From contig FR881287.1 in the NCBI GenBank assembly GCA_000434735.1, positions 1 through 21,927 on the forward strand: a stretch of 21,927 bases of DNA. Direction: 5' to 3'. Below, piece by piece: positions 15,292 to 21,927 of this stretch. This DNA comes from Bacteroides sp. CAG:530. GTDB taxonomy: Bacteria; Bacteroidota; Bacteroidia; Bacteroidales; Bacteroidaceae. How positions within the stretch are numbered: position 1 is the first letter of the stretch; each line of letters starts with the position of its first letter. The translations under genes and the position numbers were made by a program. The notes beneath the pieces are model-generated. The model was given only the letters and a program-made list of their open reading frames with translations. It searched no databases and was not told where the DNA came from.

Positions 15292-15996
15292 TTACCAGTC
15301 TTTTTCCAATTTACGACCTTGAATGCGAACACCTTTTTTCACCTTGTCTTGCACGTTCTTTTCGTCCTGCATAGCCGCCTTCAGCAACTGCTCAGCATTC
15401 TGCTTAGACATCTGATTCTGATTTTGCTGTTGTTGCTGATTCTGATTTTGCTGATCTTTTTTCTTCTGGTCTTGCTGTTCTTTATTCTTCTGCTGTTTAT
15501 CGTCGTCCTTCTTATCCTGCTTTTGCTCTTTCTGCTTATTCTGATCTTGATTCTGCTGTTGGTCTTTCAGCATTTTCTGCGCCAAAGCCAAGTTGTAGCG
15601 AGTCTCATCATCGGCAGGATTATTACGCAAAGCTTTCTTATAAGCCTCAATACACTGCGGATATTGTTTAGAAGACTGCAATATCACACCAATGTTATGA
15701 TAGATCTGCGAAAGCTTCTTCTTATCTTTCTCTACTTTTGAGGCAGCTTCGAACTGCTCCATCGCATCCTTCGCCTTTTGCTGCATCAACAATGCGTTGC
15801 CCAAATTATACATGGCGTCGGTCGACTTAGGGTCAAGTTCAAGAGCTTTTCTGTAATCAACCTCTGCCTTGACAAATGTACTGTCCTTATATAATTTATT
15901 TCCGCTTCGGAGATAGTCGCGAACGGTTTTCTGTCCGAAAGCCGTTGCCGAAACCATCAGCATCCCTACAATCAGACATCCTTTATATAACATCAT
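15292..15996 (-). CDS. batC: BatC: periplasmic TPR protein with a Gln/Lys-rich linker
   Basis: A 234-residue secreted protein from the ATG at 15996. An upstream TTG at 16002 would overlap the batB stop and is less likely. A signal peptide (1-20, cut near AFG/Q) precedes three TPR units: about 25-57, 58-92 (AMYNLGNALLMQQKAKDAME) and 96-142. A long low-complexity linker of Q, K, N and D (146-196) follows, then a conserved short C-terminus, KKGVRIQGRKLEKDW. That tail and the TPR-linker layout are typical of BatC. The linker is encoded at about 15410-15560. The gene starts two bases after batB, suggesting translational coupling. The role is probably to hold partners in the periplasm. Confidence 0.9.
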   Translation of the reverse strand: MMLYKGCLIVGMLMVSATAFGQKTVRDYLRSGNKLYKDSTFVKAEVDYRKALELDPKSTDAMYNLGNALLMQQKAKDAMEQFEAASKVEKDKKKLSQIYHNIGVILQSSKQYPQCIEAYKKALRNNPADDETRYNLALAQKMLKDQQQNQDQNKQKEQKQDKKDDDKQQKNKEQQDQKKKDQQNQNQQQQQNQNQMSKQNAEQLLKAAMQDEKNVQDKVKKGVRIQGRKLEKDW

Positions 15997-15998
15997 AA

Positions 15999-17027
15999 TC
16001 AATCTTGTTTAAAGAGTTTCACATTCTTCAAGAGCGGGTTCTTACGCTCTAAAATTATCAGATCGATAACCAACAAAATCAGTGCCAACCATGCCAACAC
16101 CTGGAATTGTTCGTCGAATTCAGTATAAACCTGACTTTCTACGTCGGCCTTGGCCAACTTATTAATCTCAGCGTTCAGAGCACGTTCTGCATTGTTGGTA
16201 TTATCTACACGTACATACATACCGTTACCGGCCTTCGCTATCTCCTGACACATTTGTTCATTGAGGCGAGTCACGATAACGTTGCCGTCTCTATCTTTTC
16301 TGAACTCGTTCGATCCGCTTTCTGTTGGAATGGGCGAACCTTCGGGCGAACCTACTCCCAAGACAAACACGTTAACACCTTTCTTGGCTGCTTCTGTAGC
16401 CGCTTCTGTAGCTCCACCTTCATGGTTTTCGCCGTCGGTTATCAAAACGATAGCGCGTCCTACCCCTTCGTTCGGAGTAAAGCTCTTCATAGCCAAATTG
16501 ATGGCACCACCAATATCTGTACCCTGAGTACTTATAAGCGAAGGATTGATAGTTTCAAGAAACATTTTAGCCGAAATATAGTCGCTAGTTATAGGTAACT
16601 GTGTAAAAGCATCGCCTGCAAATACTATCAACGCTACCTTATCGTTATTAAACGTTTCAAGAAGCCGTGAAATCAACTTTTTCGATTTATCCAAACGACT
16701 TGGCTTTACATCCTCGGCCAACATAGAGTTAGAGATATCCAGCGCTACCACCGTCTCGATACCCTGACGCTTAACGGTCTCCATCTTAGAACCGAACTGC
16801 GGACGGGCCATCATGAATATCACCATAGCCAAAGCCGAGAAGACCAACCAGAACTTCACGTCGGGGCGATACTTTGAAACATCGGGCATCAGATGCGCCA
16901 ACAGTTCCGGATCACCATATTGGCGGATGCGCTTACGCCTTCTATAGTTCGAATAAAAGAACAGCACTGCCAAGAATGGCAACACTAACAATAAATATAA
17001 ATATAAGGGTTCTCCAAATCGAAACAT
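15999..17027 (-). CDS. batB: BatB: membrane-anchored von Willebrand A protein
   Basis: A 342-residue inner-membrane protein. N-terminal hydrophobic helices (about 8-25 and 59-74) flank the basic segment YRRRKRIRQYG. The VWA domain has the metal-site motif DISNS (97-101), a matching ITDGENHEGG segment and a C-terminal hydrophobic helix near 315-330 (VLAWLALILLVIDLIILE). It is a paralogue of BatA: AEDVKPSRLD and IVFAGDAFTQ have near-identical BatA counterparts. MIDAS residues predict Mg2+-dependent protein binding. BatA and BatB are believed to form a complex with MoxR as chaperone. The gene lies 13 nt after batA. Confidence 0.94.
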   Translation of the reverse strand: MFRFGEPLYLYLLLVLPFLAVLFFYSNYRRRKRIRQYGDPELLAHLMPDVSKYRPDVKFWLVFSALAMVIFMMARPQFGSKMETVKRQGIETVVALDISNSMLAEDVKPSRLDKSKKLISRLLETFNNDKVALIVFAGDAFTQLPITSDYISAKMFLETINPSLISTQGTDIGGAINLAMKSFTPNEGVGRAIVLITDGENHEGGATEAATEAAKKGVNVFVLGVGSPEGSPIPTESGSNEFRKDRDGNVIVTRLNEQMCQEIAKAGNGMYVRVDNTNNAERALNAEINKLAKADVESQVYTEFDEQFQVLAWLALILLVIDLIILERKNPLLKNVKLFKQD

Positions 17028-17040
17028 AATCTTCTGTTTT

Positions 17041-18039
17041 TTAAGGTATCTTCTTTAATACGGTATTTCTCAAGACAAGTTCCAACAGAATGCAGATGAA
17101 AGCTATCAACGCAAACGGAGCAAAAGCTTCTTCACGCTTACTGAATTCCTTAACATTCAGTTTTGTCTTTTCCAACTTATCGATTTCTTTATACACTTCT
17201 TTCAGTTTAGAGTTGCTGGTAGCACGGAAATAGTTTCCATCTGTAGCTCCTGCTATCTGTGTAAGCGTATTCTCATCTATCTCTACAGGGATGTTTACAT
17301 ACTGCACTCCCGCATATGTAGGCATAGGATAAGGTGCTGTACCATTAGTTCCTACACCGATGGTATACACACGTATGCCAAACTGCTTAGCAATCTCTGC
17401 CGCGGTAAGCGGAGAGATGTCGCCACGGTTGTTGCTACCGTCGGTAAGCAGAATGATTACCTTCGACTTTGCCTTACTGTCTTTCAGGCGGCTTATAGCG
17501 TTGGCCAATCCCATACCGATAGCGGTACCGTCTTCTATCAAACCTTTCTGGGCTATATCACCGTGAATGCTGTGAAACAAGTTGAGCAGCACACCGTGGT
17601 CTACCGTAAGCGGACACTGGGTAAACGCCTCACCTGCAAAAATAGTAAGACCGATATTATCGTTAGGGCGACCGTTGATAAACTCAGAAGCCACTTGCTT
17701 TGCAGCTTCCAGACGATTCGGTTTCAAATCCTCGGCAAGCATACTGGTAGACACGTCGACCGCCATCATGATATCGATACCCTCTATCTCCGTATTCTGC
17801 CAATTATCAGTAGTTTGCGGACGAGCCAGCACCAATACTATCATTACGAACGACACTACACGAAGTAAGAAAGGAGCATGAAGCAAGTACACCTTCCACG
17901 TCTTGGGCGCATTCATATACATGCGGGTAGTAGACACCTGCATGGTAGGTTCCGTTTTCTTGCGTCGCATAAAATACCATACTATATAAGGTATAAGCAA
18001 CAGCAGCAGAAACAGATATTCTATATTAGCAAAAATCAT
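17041..18039 (-). CDS. batA: BatA: membrane-anchored von Willebrand A protein
   Basis: A 332-residue protein with N-terminal hydrophobic helices (about 7-23 and 56-73). The VWA domain contains DVSTS (95-99), followed by AEDLKPNRLE, TIFAGEAFTQCPLTVDHG and LLTDGSNNRGD. A C-terminal hydrophobic helix lies near 308-325. The full MIDAS set (DxSxS, the conserved Thr and the later Asp) is visible. The domain is therefore expected to bind Mg2+ and a ligand protein, probably on the cytosolic or periplasmic face near the membrane. The family's ligand is unknown. It begins 12 nt after the BatD-like gene and precedes batB. Confidence 0.94.
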   Translation of the reverse strand: MIFANIEYLFLLLLLIPYIVWYFMRRKKTEPTMQVSTTRMYMNAPKTWKVYLLHAPFLLRVVSFVMIVLVLARPQTTDNWQNTEIEGIDIMMAVDVSTSMLAEDLKPNRLEAAKQVASEFINGRPNDNIGLTIFAGEAFTQCPLTVDHGVLLNLFHSIHGDIAQKGLIEDGTAIGMGLANAISRLKDSKAKSKVIILLTDGSNNRGDISPLTAAEIAKQFGIRVYTIGVGTNGTAPYPMPTYAGVQYVNIPVEIDENTLTQIAGATDGNYFRATSNSKLKEVYKEIDKLEKTKLNVKEFSKREEAFAPFALIAFICILLELVLRNTVLKKIP

Positions 18040-18051
18040 AATCTATAAATA

Positions 18052-19152
18052 TTAAAAGAACAATTCAATGATACGACGTATTGCAAAATACAAGGCAATT
18101 ACCGCTCCTACACTAGTCAGCACAATGCTGCATATCAGTATGATGCGTCCCTGCTTAGAGCGTTTTTCTTCTACTCGAATCTCTGTAGGTTCTTTCTTGG
18201 CATTAGGATCTTCTTCTTCCTTAGTCTCATTAATGAAATCTACCGCATTGACCAAGTTCATATCGTTCTCGTTCATCAGCGGAGCATGCTTGGCGAACTT
18301 AACCAAATCGGCAGTCTCGAAAAGCGATTTCAACTCGGCAATAGACTGCTGGTCTTTCACTTGCATCAAATGTTCTATAATCTCTGTAGAGGTCATCTCT
18401 AGCGCATTAAAGTTGAAGCGATCTTTTATGTAAGTACGTATAACATCCGTAAGTTCAGTGTAATACGCCTTCGGATCGTTACGCAGTTTAGCCTTATCCG
18501 ACTTGATTTCGTCTATCTTCTTCATGGCCATCTGGTGAGGCGGCAACTTAGGTTCTATCTTAATAATCTTAATGATAGGCTTATTGTCGCGGTAGCGGAT
18601 AACAAAGAACACCGAAACGCCTGCCAATATCAGCATAATGAGAAGCGAATATACCAACGTATCGATATCACCCCACGTAATACTAACCTCTTGAATAGGC
18701 TTAGGACCGAAGAACTGGTCTGGGTGCAAAGTATCTACGGGCACCGAATACACTTTCAGCGCCAACGGATTTTTAGAGCGATATAACTTATTGTCAACAC
18801 TTACCTCGAACGGCGGCAGATAATACAAAGCCGAGTCGAACGAAGTCACTGTATATTCTTGCGAGATAAGCAAACGCTTGTTGCCGTTCAGCATCTGAGT
18901 GTCGGGCTTGGCAACATCTACAACTTCTACCCCGGCAACAATAGTGTCAGGGAATTGAGGCATCAGCAAATTCTGCCCTGCATTCATGCTAACCTGCAGT
19001 TTAATTTTAGCTTGCTGACCGATAAAAAGCTGTGTAGAGTCGATGCTGGCATCTACCGTAACCTGGGCAAATCCCTCTATAGCAGCCAAGCACAGCAACA
19101 ATACACCGCAAATTCTTTTTATATTTCTTCTATATGATAAGATACACTTCAT
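18052..19152 (-). CDS. BatD-like two-helix membrane protein (DUF4381-type C-terminus)
   Basis: A 366-residue protein from the ATG at 19152. A GTG two codons upstream is the alternative. A signal peptide (about 10-30) precedes a periplasmic beta domain opening TVDASIDSTQLFIGQQAKIK, like one repeat of BatD. A membrane helix follows (LVYSLLIMLILAGVSVFFVI). The cytosolic part contains YYTELTDVIRTYIKDRFN and LVKFAKHAPLMNEN, resembling DUF4381, and a second helix (IILICSIVLTSVGAVIALYF) lies near the C-terminus. Its cytosolic domain shares a pattern with the end of BatD. Its place between the DUF58 gene and batA is standard for this cluster. Function is unknown; a docking role for MoxR or DUF58 is inference. 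It starts nine bases after the DUF58 stop. Confidence 0.75.
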   Translation of the reverse strand: MKCILSYRRNIKRICGVLLLCLAAIEGFAQVTVDASIDSTQLFIGQQAKIKLQVSMNAGQNLLMPQFPDTIVAGVEVVDVAKPDTQMLNGNKRLLISQEYTVTSFDSALYYLPPFEVSVDNKLYRSKNPLALKVYSVPVDTLHPDQFFGPKPIQEVSITWGDIDTLVYSLLIMLILAGVSVFFVIRYRDNKPIIKIIKIEPKLPPHQMAMKKIDEIKSDKAKLRNDPKAYYTELTDVIRTYIKDRFNFNALEMTSTEIIEHLMQVKDQQSIAELKSLFETADLVKFAKHAPLMNENDMNLVNAVDFINETKEEEDPNAKKEPTEIRVEEKRSKQGRIILICSIVLTSVGAVIALYFAIRRIIELFF

Positions 19153-19161
19153 AGTCACACC

Positions 19162-20031
19162 TTAGTTTCGTTTAGCAAATAAGTTTAGCAGAGCTTTTAC
19201 ATAATCCTGATCTGTACGCACTGAAACAGAATCTACATTACTATGAGTAAAAATGCCATTCAGCTTTTCCTGACGCTGCATCCACCACGCATGATGGGCG
19301 TTTCTTACCGTTCTCGACGAAGTGTCTACCCACTGCTCATGTCCGGTCTCTGCATCACGCAACTTCAGCAATCCTACATCGGGAAGTTCCTCCATGCGGC
19401 GGTCGTACACTTGCAGAGCCACCACATCGTGCTTACGGTTGGCCACCGTCAACGCATTCTGAAAATCGTGGTTATCAATAAAGTCGCTCAGCATGAACGC
19501 CGTGCAACGTTTCTTCTGTACATTAGTAAGATACTCTATAGCACACTGAATATTGGTACGTGTGCTCTCCGGCTTAAAGTCGATCAACTCACGTATTATA
19601 TACAAGATATGCTTACGTCCTTTCTTAGGCGGAATAAACTTCTCAATCTTATCCGAGAAGAAAATCACTCCAATCTTATCATTGTTCTGAATAGCCGAGA
19701 ACGCCAAGGTAGCGGAAATCTCCGTTACCATATCTCGTTTCAACTGCTTTACAGTTCCGAAATCGAGACTGTTTGACACATCGACCAACAGCATAACCGT
19801 AAGCTCACGCTCCTCCTCGAACACCTTTACGAAAGGCTTGTCAAAACGAGCCGTGACGTTCCAGTCTATATCGCGCACATCGTCGCCGTACTGATACTCT
19901 CGCACTTCCGAAAAGGCCATACCTCTACCTTTAAAAGCCGAATGATATTGTCCTGCAAAGATATTGCTCGAAAGTCCACGAGTCTTTATTTCTATCTGAC
20001 GTACACGCTTTAATAGTTCACTTGTTTCCAT
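19162..20031 (-). CDS. DUF58 protein with a von Willebrand A-like fold
   Basis: A 289-residue soluble protein of the DUF58 family, regularly encoded next to moxR. The signature GMAFSEVREYQYGDDVRDID, followed by WN (38-59), is the DUF58 core. A VWA-like fold follows with the metal-site motif DVSNS (84-88). A later AFMLSDFIDNHDF segment fits the third MIDAS position. There is no membrane helix or signal peptide, so it should be cytosolic, in reach of MoxR. Family studies suggest that MoxR acts on such VWA proteins as a chaperone; the substrate here is unknown. It is separated from moxR by 157 nt, the longest gap in the operon, and is followed closely by the BatD-like gene. Confidence 0.92.
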   Translation of the reverse strand: METSELLKRVRQIEIKTRGLSSNIFAGQYHSAFKGRGMAFSEVREYQYGDDVRDIDWNVTARFDKPFVKVFEEERELTVMLLVDVSNSLDFGTVKQLKRDMVTEISATLAFSAIQNNDKIGVIFFSDKIEKFIPPKKGRKHILYIIRELIDFKPESTRTNIQCAIEYLTNVQKKRCTAFMLSDFIDNHDFQNALTVANRKHDVVALQVYDRRMEELPDVGLLKLRDAETGHEQWVDTSSRTVRNAHHAWWMQRQEKLNGIFTHSNVDSVSVRTDQDYVKALLNLFAKRN

Positions 20032-20188
20032 TATTTTATGGGTTTAAGCCTACGCTCCTCTATTTATAAATTACATTCTCGGCCATGAGATTGAGCGGCG
20101 GCACTGTGCCCCACTCCTCCCGTGGTCGAGTTTATCTTTATCAGCCGTCATCCTCCAAACCAACGGCTAAAGGCAAGTTTCCTACAGA
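20032..20188 (-). other. Structured 157-nt gap between moxR and the DUF58 gene
   Basis: All other gaps in the operon are 2-31 nt, so this one stands out. On the minus strand it holds GCCGT/ACGGC (stem arms about 14 bases apart) and the short hairpin GGCAC-A-GTGCC (20110-20100). It has a GC-rich centre unlike normal Bacteroidetes leaders. A 26-codon frame, MTADKDKLDHGRSGAQCRRS and so on, runs from ATG 20151 to TAA 20071 and follows GGAGG directly. No terminator T-run and no TAnnTTTG box are visible. It could be a processing or attenuation site, or a small gene; I cannot decide. Confidence 0.4.
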
Positions 20189-21184
20189 TTAGGGCACTTC
20201 AACCTTATTCAAGATCTTGCTTACAATTTCGTCGGATGAAACGTTGGTAGCTTCAGCTTCGTAAGTCAATCCGATACGATGACGCAATACATCATGCGCC
20301 ACAGCACGCACGTCTTCCGGAATTACATATCCACGACGTTTGATGAAAGCGTAGCTACGAGCAGCCAATGCCAAGTTGATAGAAGCACGCGGAGAACCAC
20401 CGAAACCAATCAGACTCTTCAGTTCCTTCAATCCGTACTGTTCAGGATAACGAGTTGCGAATACGATATCAGCGATATACTGTTCAATCTTCTCGTCCAG
20501 ATAAACCTGACGCACTACCTTGCGAGCCTCGATAATCTCTTCAGCTTTCAGGATAGGACGAACCTCTACCTTCTCGCCAGAGATATTCTGACGGATAATC
20601 TTCTTTTCTTCTTCCAACTTAGGATAGTCAATCACCACCTTCAGCATAAAACGGTCTACCTGTGCTTCTGGCAACGGATAAGTACCTTCCTGCTCAATAG
20701 GGTTCTGAGTAGCCATTACCAAGAACGGAGTAGGCAAATCGAAAGTTTCTTTTCCCAAAGTAACCTGACGTTCCTGCATGGCTTCGAGCAAAGCACTCTG
20801 CACCTTAGCCGGAGCACGGTTAATTTCATCGGCCAATACGAAGTTAGCGAAGATAGGACCTTTCTTAGCGATGAACTGCTCATCTTTCTGGCTATAAATC
20901 ATTGTACCGATAATATCGGCTGGCAACAAGTCGGGAGTAAACTGCACTCTGCTGTATTTTGAGTCGATAAGTGATGCCAATGTCTTAATGGCCAATGTCT
21001 TTGCCAACCCAGGAACACCTTCAAGCAAGATATGTCCATCAGAAAGCAAACCTATCAACAACGATTCTATCAAATGTTTTTGACCTACGATAACCTGGTC
21101 CATACCAGTCATCAAATTGGTTACAAATGCGCTTTGGCGCTCTATGCGTTCGTTCAATTCACGAATATCAATAGCTTCAGCCAT
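20189..21184 (-). CDS. moxR: MoxR-family AAA+ ATPase
   Basis: A 331-residue cytosolic ATPase. It has Walker A GVPGLAKT (56-63), Walker B VLADE (116-120) with INRAP after it, sensor 1 ATQNP (158-162) and the MoxR hallmark EGTYPLPEAQVDRF (166-179). GFGGSPRAS near 266-274 is the sensor-2 arginine region. MoxR proteins are chaperone-like motors that act on VWA-domain partners, and three such partners (DUF58, BatA, BatB) follow in this operon. It is the first gene of the cluster, with its own near-consensus promoter and an upstream terminator that isolates it from the LysM gene. The ATG lies about 65 nt after the predicted transcription start. Confidence 0.95.
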   Translation of the reverse strand: MAEAIDIRELNERIERQSAFVTNLMTGMDQVIVGQKHLIESLLIGLLSDGHILLEGVPGLAKTLAIKTLASLIDSKYSRVQFTPDLLPADIIGTMIYSQKDEQFIAKKGPIFANFVLADEINRAPAKVQSALLEAMQERQVTLGKETFDLPTPFLVMATQNPIEQEGTYPLPEAQVDRFMLKVVIDYPKLEEEKKIIRQNISGEKVEVRPILKAEEIIEARKVVRQVYLDEKIEQYIADIVFATRYPEQYGLKELKSLIGFGGSPRASINLALAARSYAFIKRRGYVIPEDVRAVAHDVLRHRIGLTYEAEATNVSSDEIVSKILNKVEVP

Positions 21185-21254
21185 AATTTAATATTTTTAT
21201 GTTCTCAAATTTTATACTATTTCACGCCATCATTACATGGCTTTTTTGCAAAGC

Positions 21255-21286
21255 CAAAAGTACGGCATTCTATTAACAGAGCCAAC
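21255..21286 (-). promoter_or_regulatory. Promoter of the moxR/bat operon
   Basis: On the minus strand, TACTTTTG (21262-21255) is an exact TAnnTTTG match. GTTG (21286-21283), one mismatch from TTTG, lies 20 bases upstream. The leader carries a small hairpin, GCCAT/ATGGC (21226-21230 with 21237-21241). This is the only good promoter seen for the nine-gene unit. Confidence 0.6.
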
Positions 21287-21297
21287 TAATTTTTATT

Positions 21298-21347
21298 AAA
21301 AAACATTGTCGCTTGATAAAAACAAAAAATATTTTTACCAAACGACA
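21298..21347 (-). terminator. Rho-independent terminator after the LysM gene
   Basis: On the minus strand, positions 21347-21332 pair with 21322-21307 as a continuous 16-pair stem once two G-U wobbles are allowed, with a nine-base loop. A T-run follows (the A-run 21298-21303 on the plus strand). It ends 12 bases before the moxR -33 box, so the two transcription units are insulated. Confidence 0.78.
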
Positions 21348-21394
21348 CAAAGCATCCTAAAACTTTAGACTTATTAGTCTGAAAACGTTTTCGG

Positions 21395-21927
21395 CTATTT
21401 AGTTTTCTCTTCAGAGAGTTCCGGAATCCTTATCGTAGTACCCACAGGTATGTTATCCACGTCTGCCAGCGCCTCCTTATTATACCGCGCTATGTACGGC
21501 CACAATTTCTTGTTGCCATAATACTTGCGTGCCAACTTTACAAGCGTCTCGCCGTATTGCAACTGATGCGTAGCACGTGTGCCCACTATAGCATACGTCA
21601 CCGCATCCGATAATGACAAACCACCTTTCGGTTCTTCTTCCCGTTCCGGATTTATCGCTACAACTTTTGCAGAATCTTGGCGACGCTCATTTGCCACAGC
21701 CTCCTCCTTACTTACCATTGCGCTATCTACAGTCAGCGTATCACTCGCCACGCTATCATGCTCTATAACAGCAATAGGTTCTTTCGGTTCTACAGAGGAC
21801 ATTTTTACTGTTGAAGCTGTTCTAAACATACTCCAAACCATAAAACCGCCTGCTATTACACCAACCAAAAGAATAGAAGCAACCATGCACCAAGGAATGC
21901 TGGTAGAAGAAGCCGAACGACGCTCTA
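21395..21927 (-). CDS. LysM-domain membrane protein, N-terminus cut by window
   Basis: The frame is open from the window edge (first whole codons read ERRSASSTSIPWC) through an ATG at 21886 to the TAG at 21395. The true start is therefore probably outside the window. A membrane helix follows (ASILLVGVIAGGFMVWSMF), then a charged linker of about 80 residues rich in E, S and V. A C-terminal LysM domain (THQLQYGETLVKLARKYYGN ... NIPVGTTIRIPEL) should bind peptidoglycan on the periplasmic side. The part before the helix would be cytosolic. In Bacteroidetes some LysM proteins of this layout carry an HU-like DNA-binding domain first, but that part is not visible here. It is separated from moxR by a terminator. 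Confidence 0.8.
   Translation of the reverse strand, partial: ERRSASSTSIPWCMVASILLVGVIAGGFMVWSMFRTASTVKMSSVEPKEPIAVIEHDSVASDTLTVDSAMVSKEEAVANERRQDSAKVVAINPEREEEPKGGLSLSDAVTYAIVGTRATHQLQYGETLVKLARKYYGNKKLWPYIARYNKEALADVDNIPVGTTIRIPELSEEKTK

Noticed and set aside
15196..15741. A 181-codon plus-strand frame, extremely rich in Leu, Ile and Phe, looking like a membrane protein
   Set aside because: It is the antisense image of the Gln/Lys-rich linker and TPR part of batC. The hydrophobicity comes from reading CAG/AAG-type codons backwards, and batC is well supported.

Overview
The window reads as a chromosomal segment of a gut-type Bacteroidales (Bacteroides/Phocaeicola-like) bacterium. Three things point there. 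Many genes are preceded by the Bacteroidetes sigma-factor signature TAnnTTTG, often with a TTTG-like box 19-20 bases upstream. Starts lie in A/T-rich leaders with no strong Shine-Dalgarno sequence. The moxR/bat cluster has the gene order known from Bacteroides aerotolerance loci. I see no insertion sequence, prophage, integrase or CRISPR array.

Layout, left to right. (1) 1-112: 3' part of a tRNA-Gly(TCC) and its terminator. (2) 257-2615: proB-proA, the first two steps of proline synthesis. (3) 2731-4937: a SIMPL/DUF541 envelope protein with its own promoter and terminator, then an NhaC-type Na+/H+ antiporter. (4) 4955-5250: a two-gene tRNA-Asp(GTC) operon with a canonical promoter and a terminator. 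(5) 5360-6429: a self-contained Rpn/PD-(D/E)XK nuclease-family gene with its own promoter and strong terminator. (6) 6430-6941: a gene wreck, in which the plug-proximal N-terminus of a TonB-dependent receptor is joined out of frame to the tail of another gene. (7) 6981-7478, minus: a secreted thioredoxin-fold protein whose CxxC cysteines are replaced. (8) 7767-10293: serB (double ACT plus HAD phosphatase) and a RhlE-like DEAD-box helicase. (9) 10354-11772, minus: a two-gene unit of a small HTH protein and a DUF2007-Usp-Usp fusion. (10) 21184 down to 11922, minus: one long operon, moxR, DUF58, BatD-like, batA, batB, batC, batD, batE and a PAP2 phosphatase. (11) 21927-21395, minus: a LysM protein cut by the window edge.

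How the parts work together. The moxR/bat operon is the main assembly. It encodes a MoxR AAA+ ATPase, a DUF58 protein and two membrane-anchored proteins with von Willebrand A domains (three DxSxS metal-site proteins in all), two large BatD-type periplasmic proteins that share a C-terminal cytosolic domain, and two TPR proteins. This is a chaperone-like envelope machine whose substrate is not established. The PAP2 lipid phosphatase gene trails it closely, and the LysM gene upstream is insulated by a strong terminator. Stress and envelope functions recur elsewhere (Usp, SIMPL, thioredoxin fold, NhaC).

No wholly new system is evident. The points most worth a second look are the HTH/DUF2007-Usp-Usp pair, the non-redox thioredoxin-like protein, the shared C-terminal domain within the bat operon, the structured moxR-DUF58 gap, and the Rpn module between the tRNA genes and the receptor scar.
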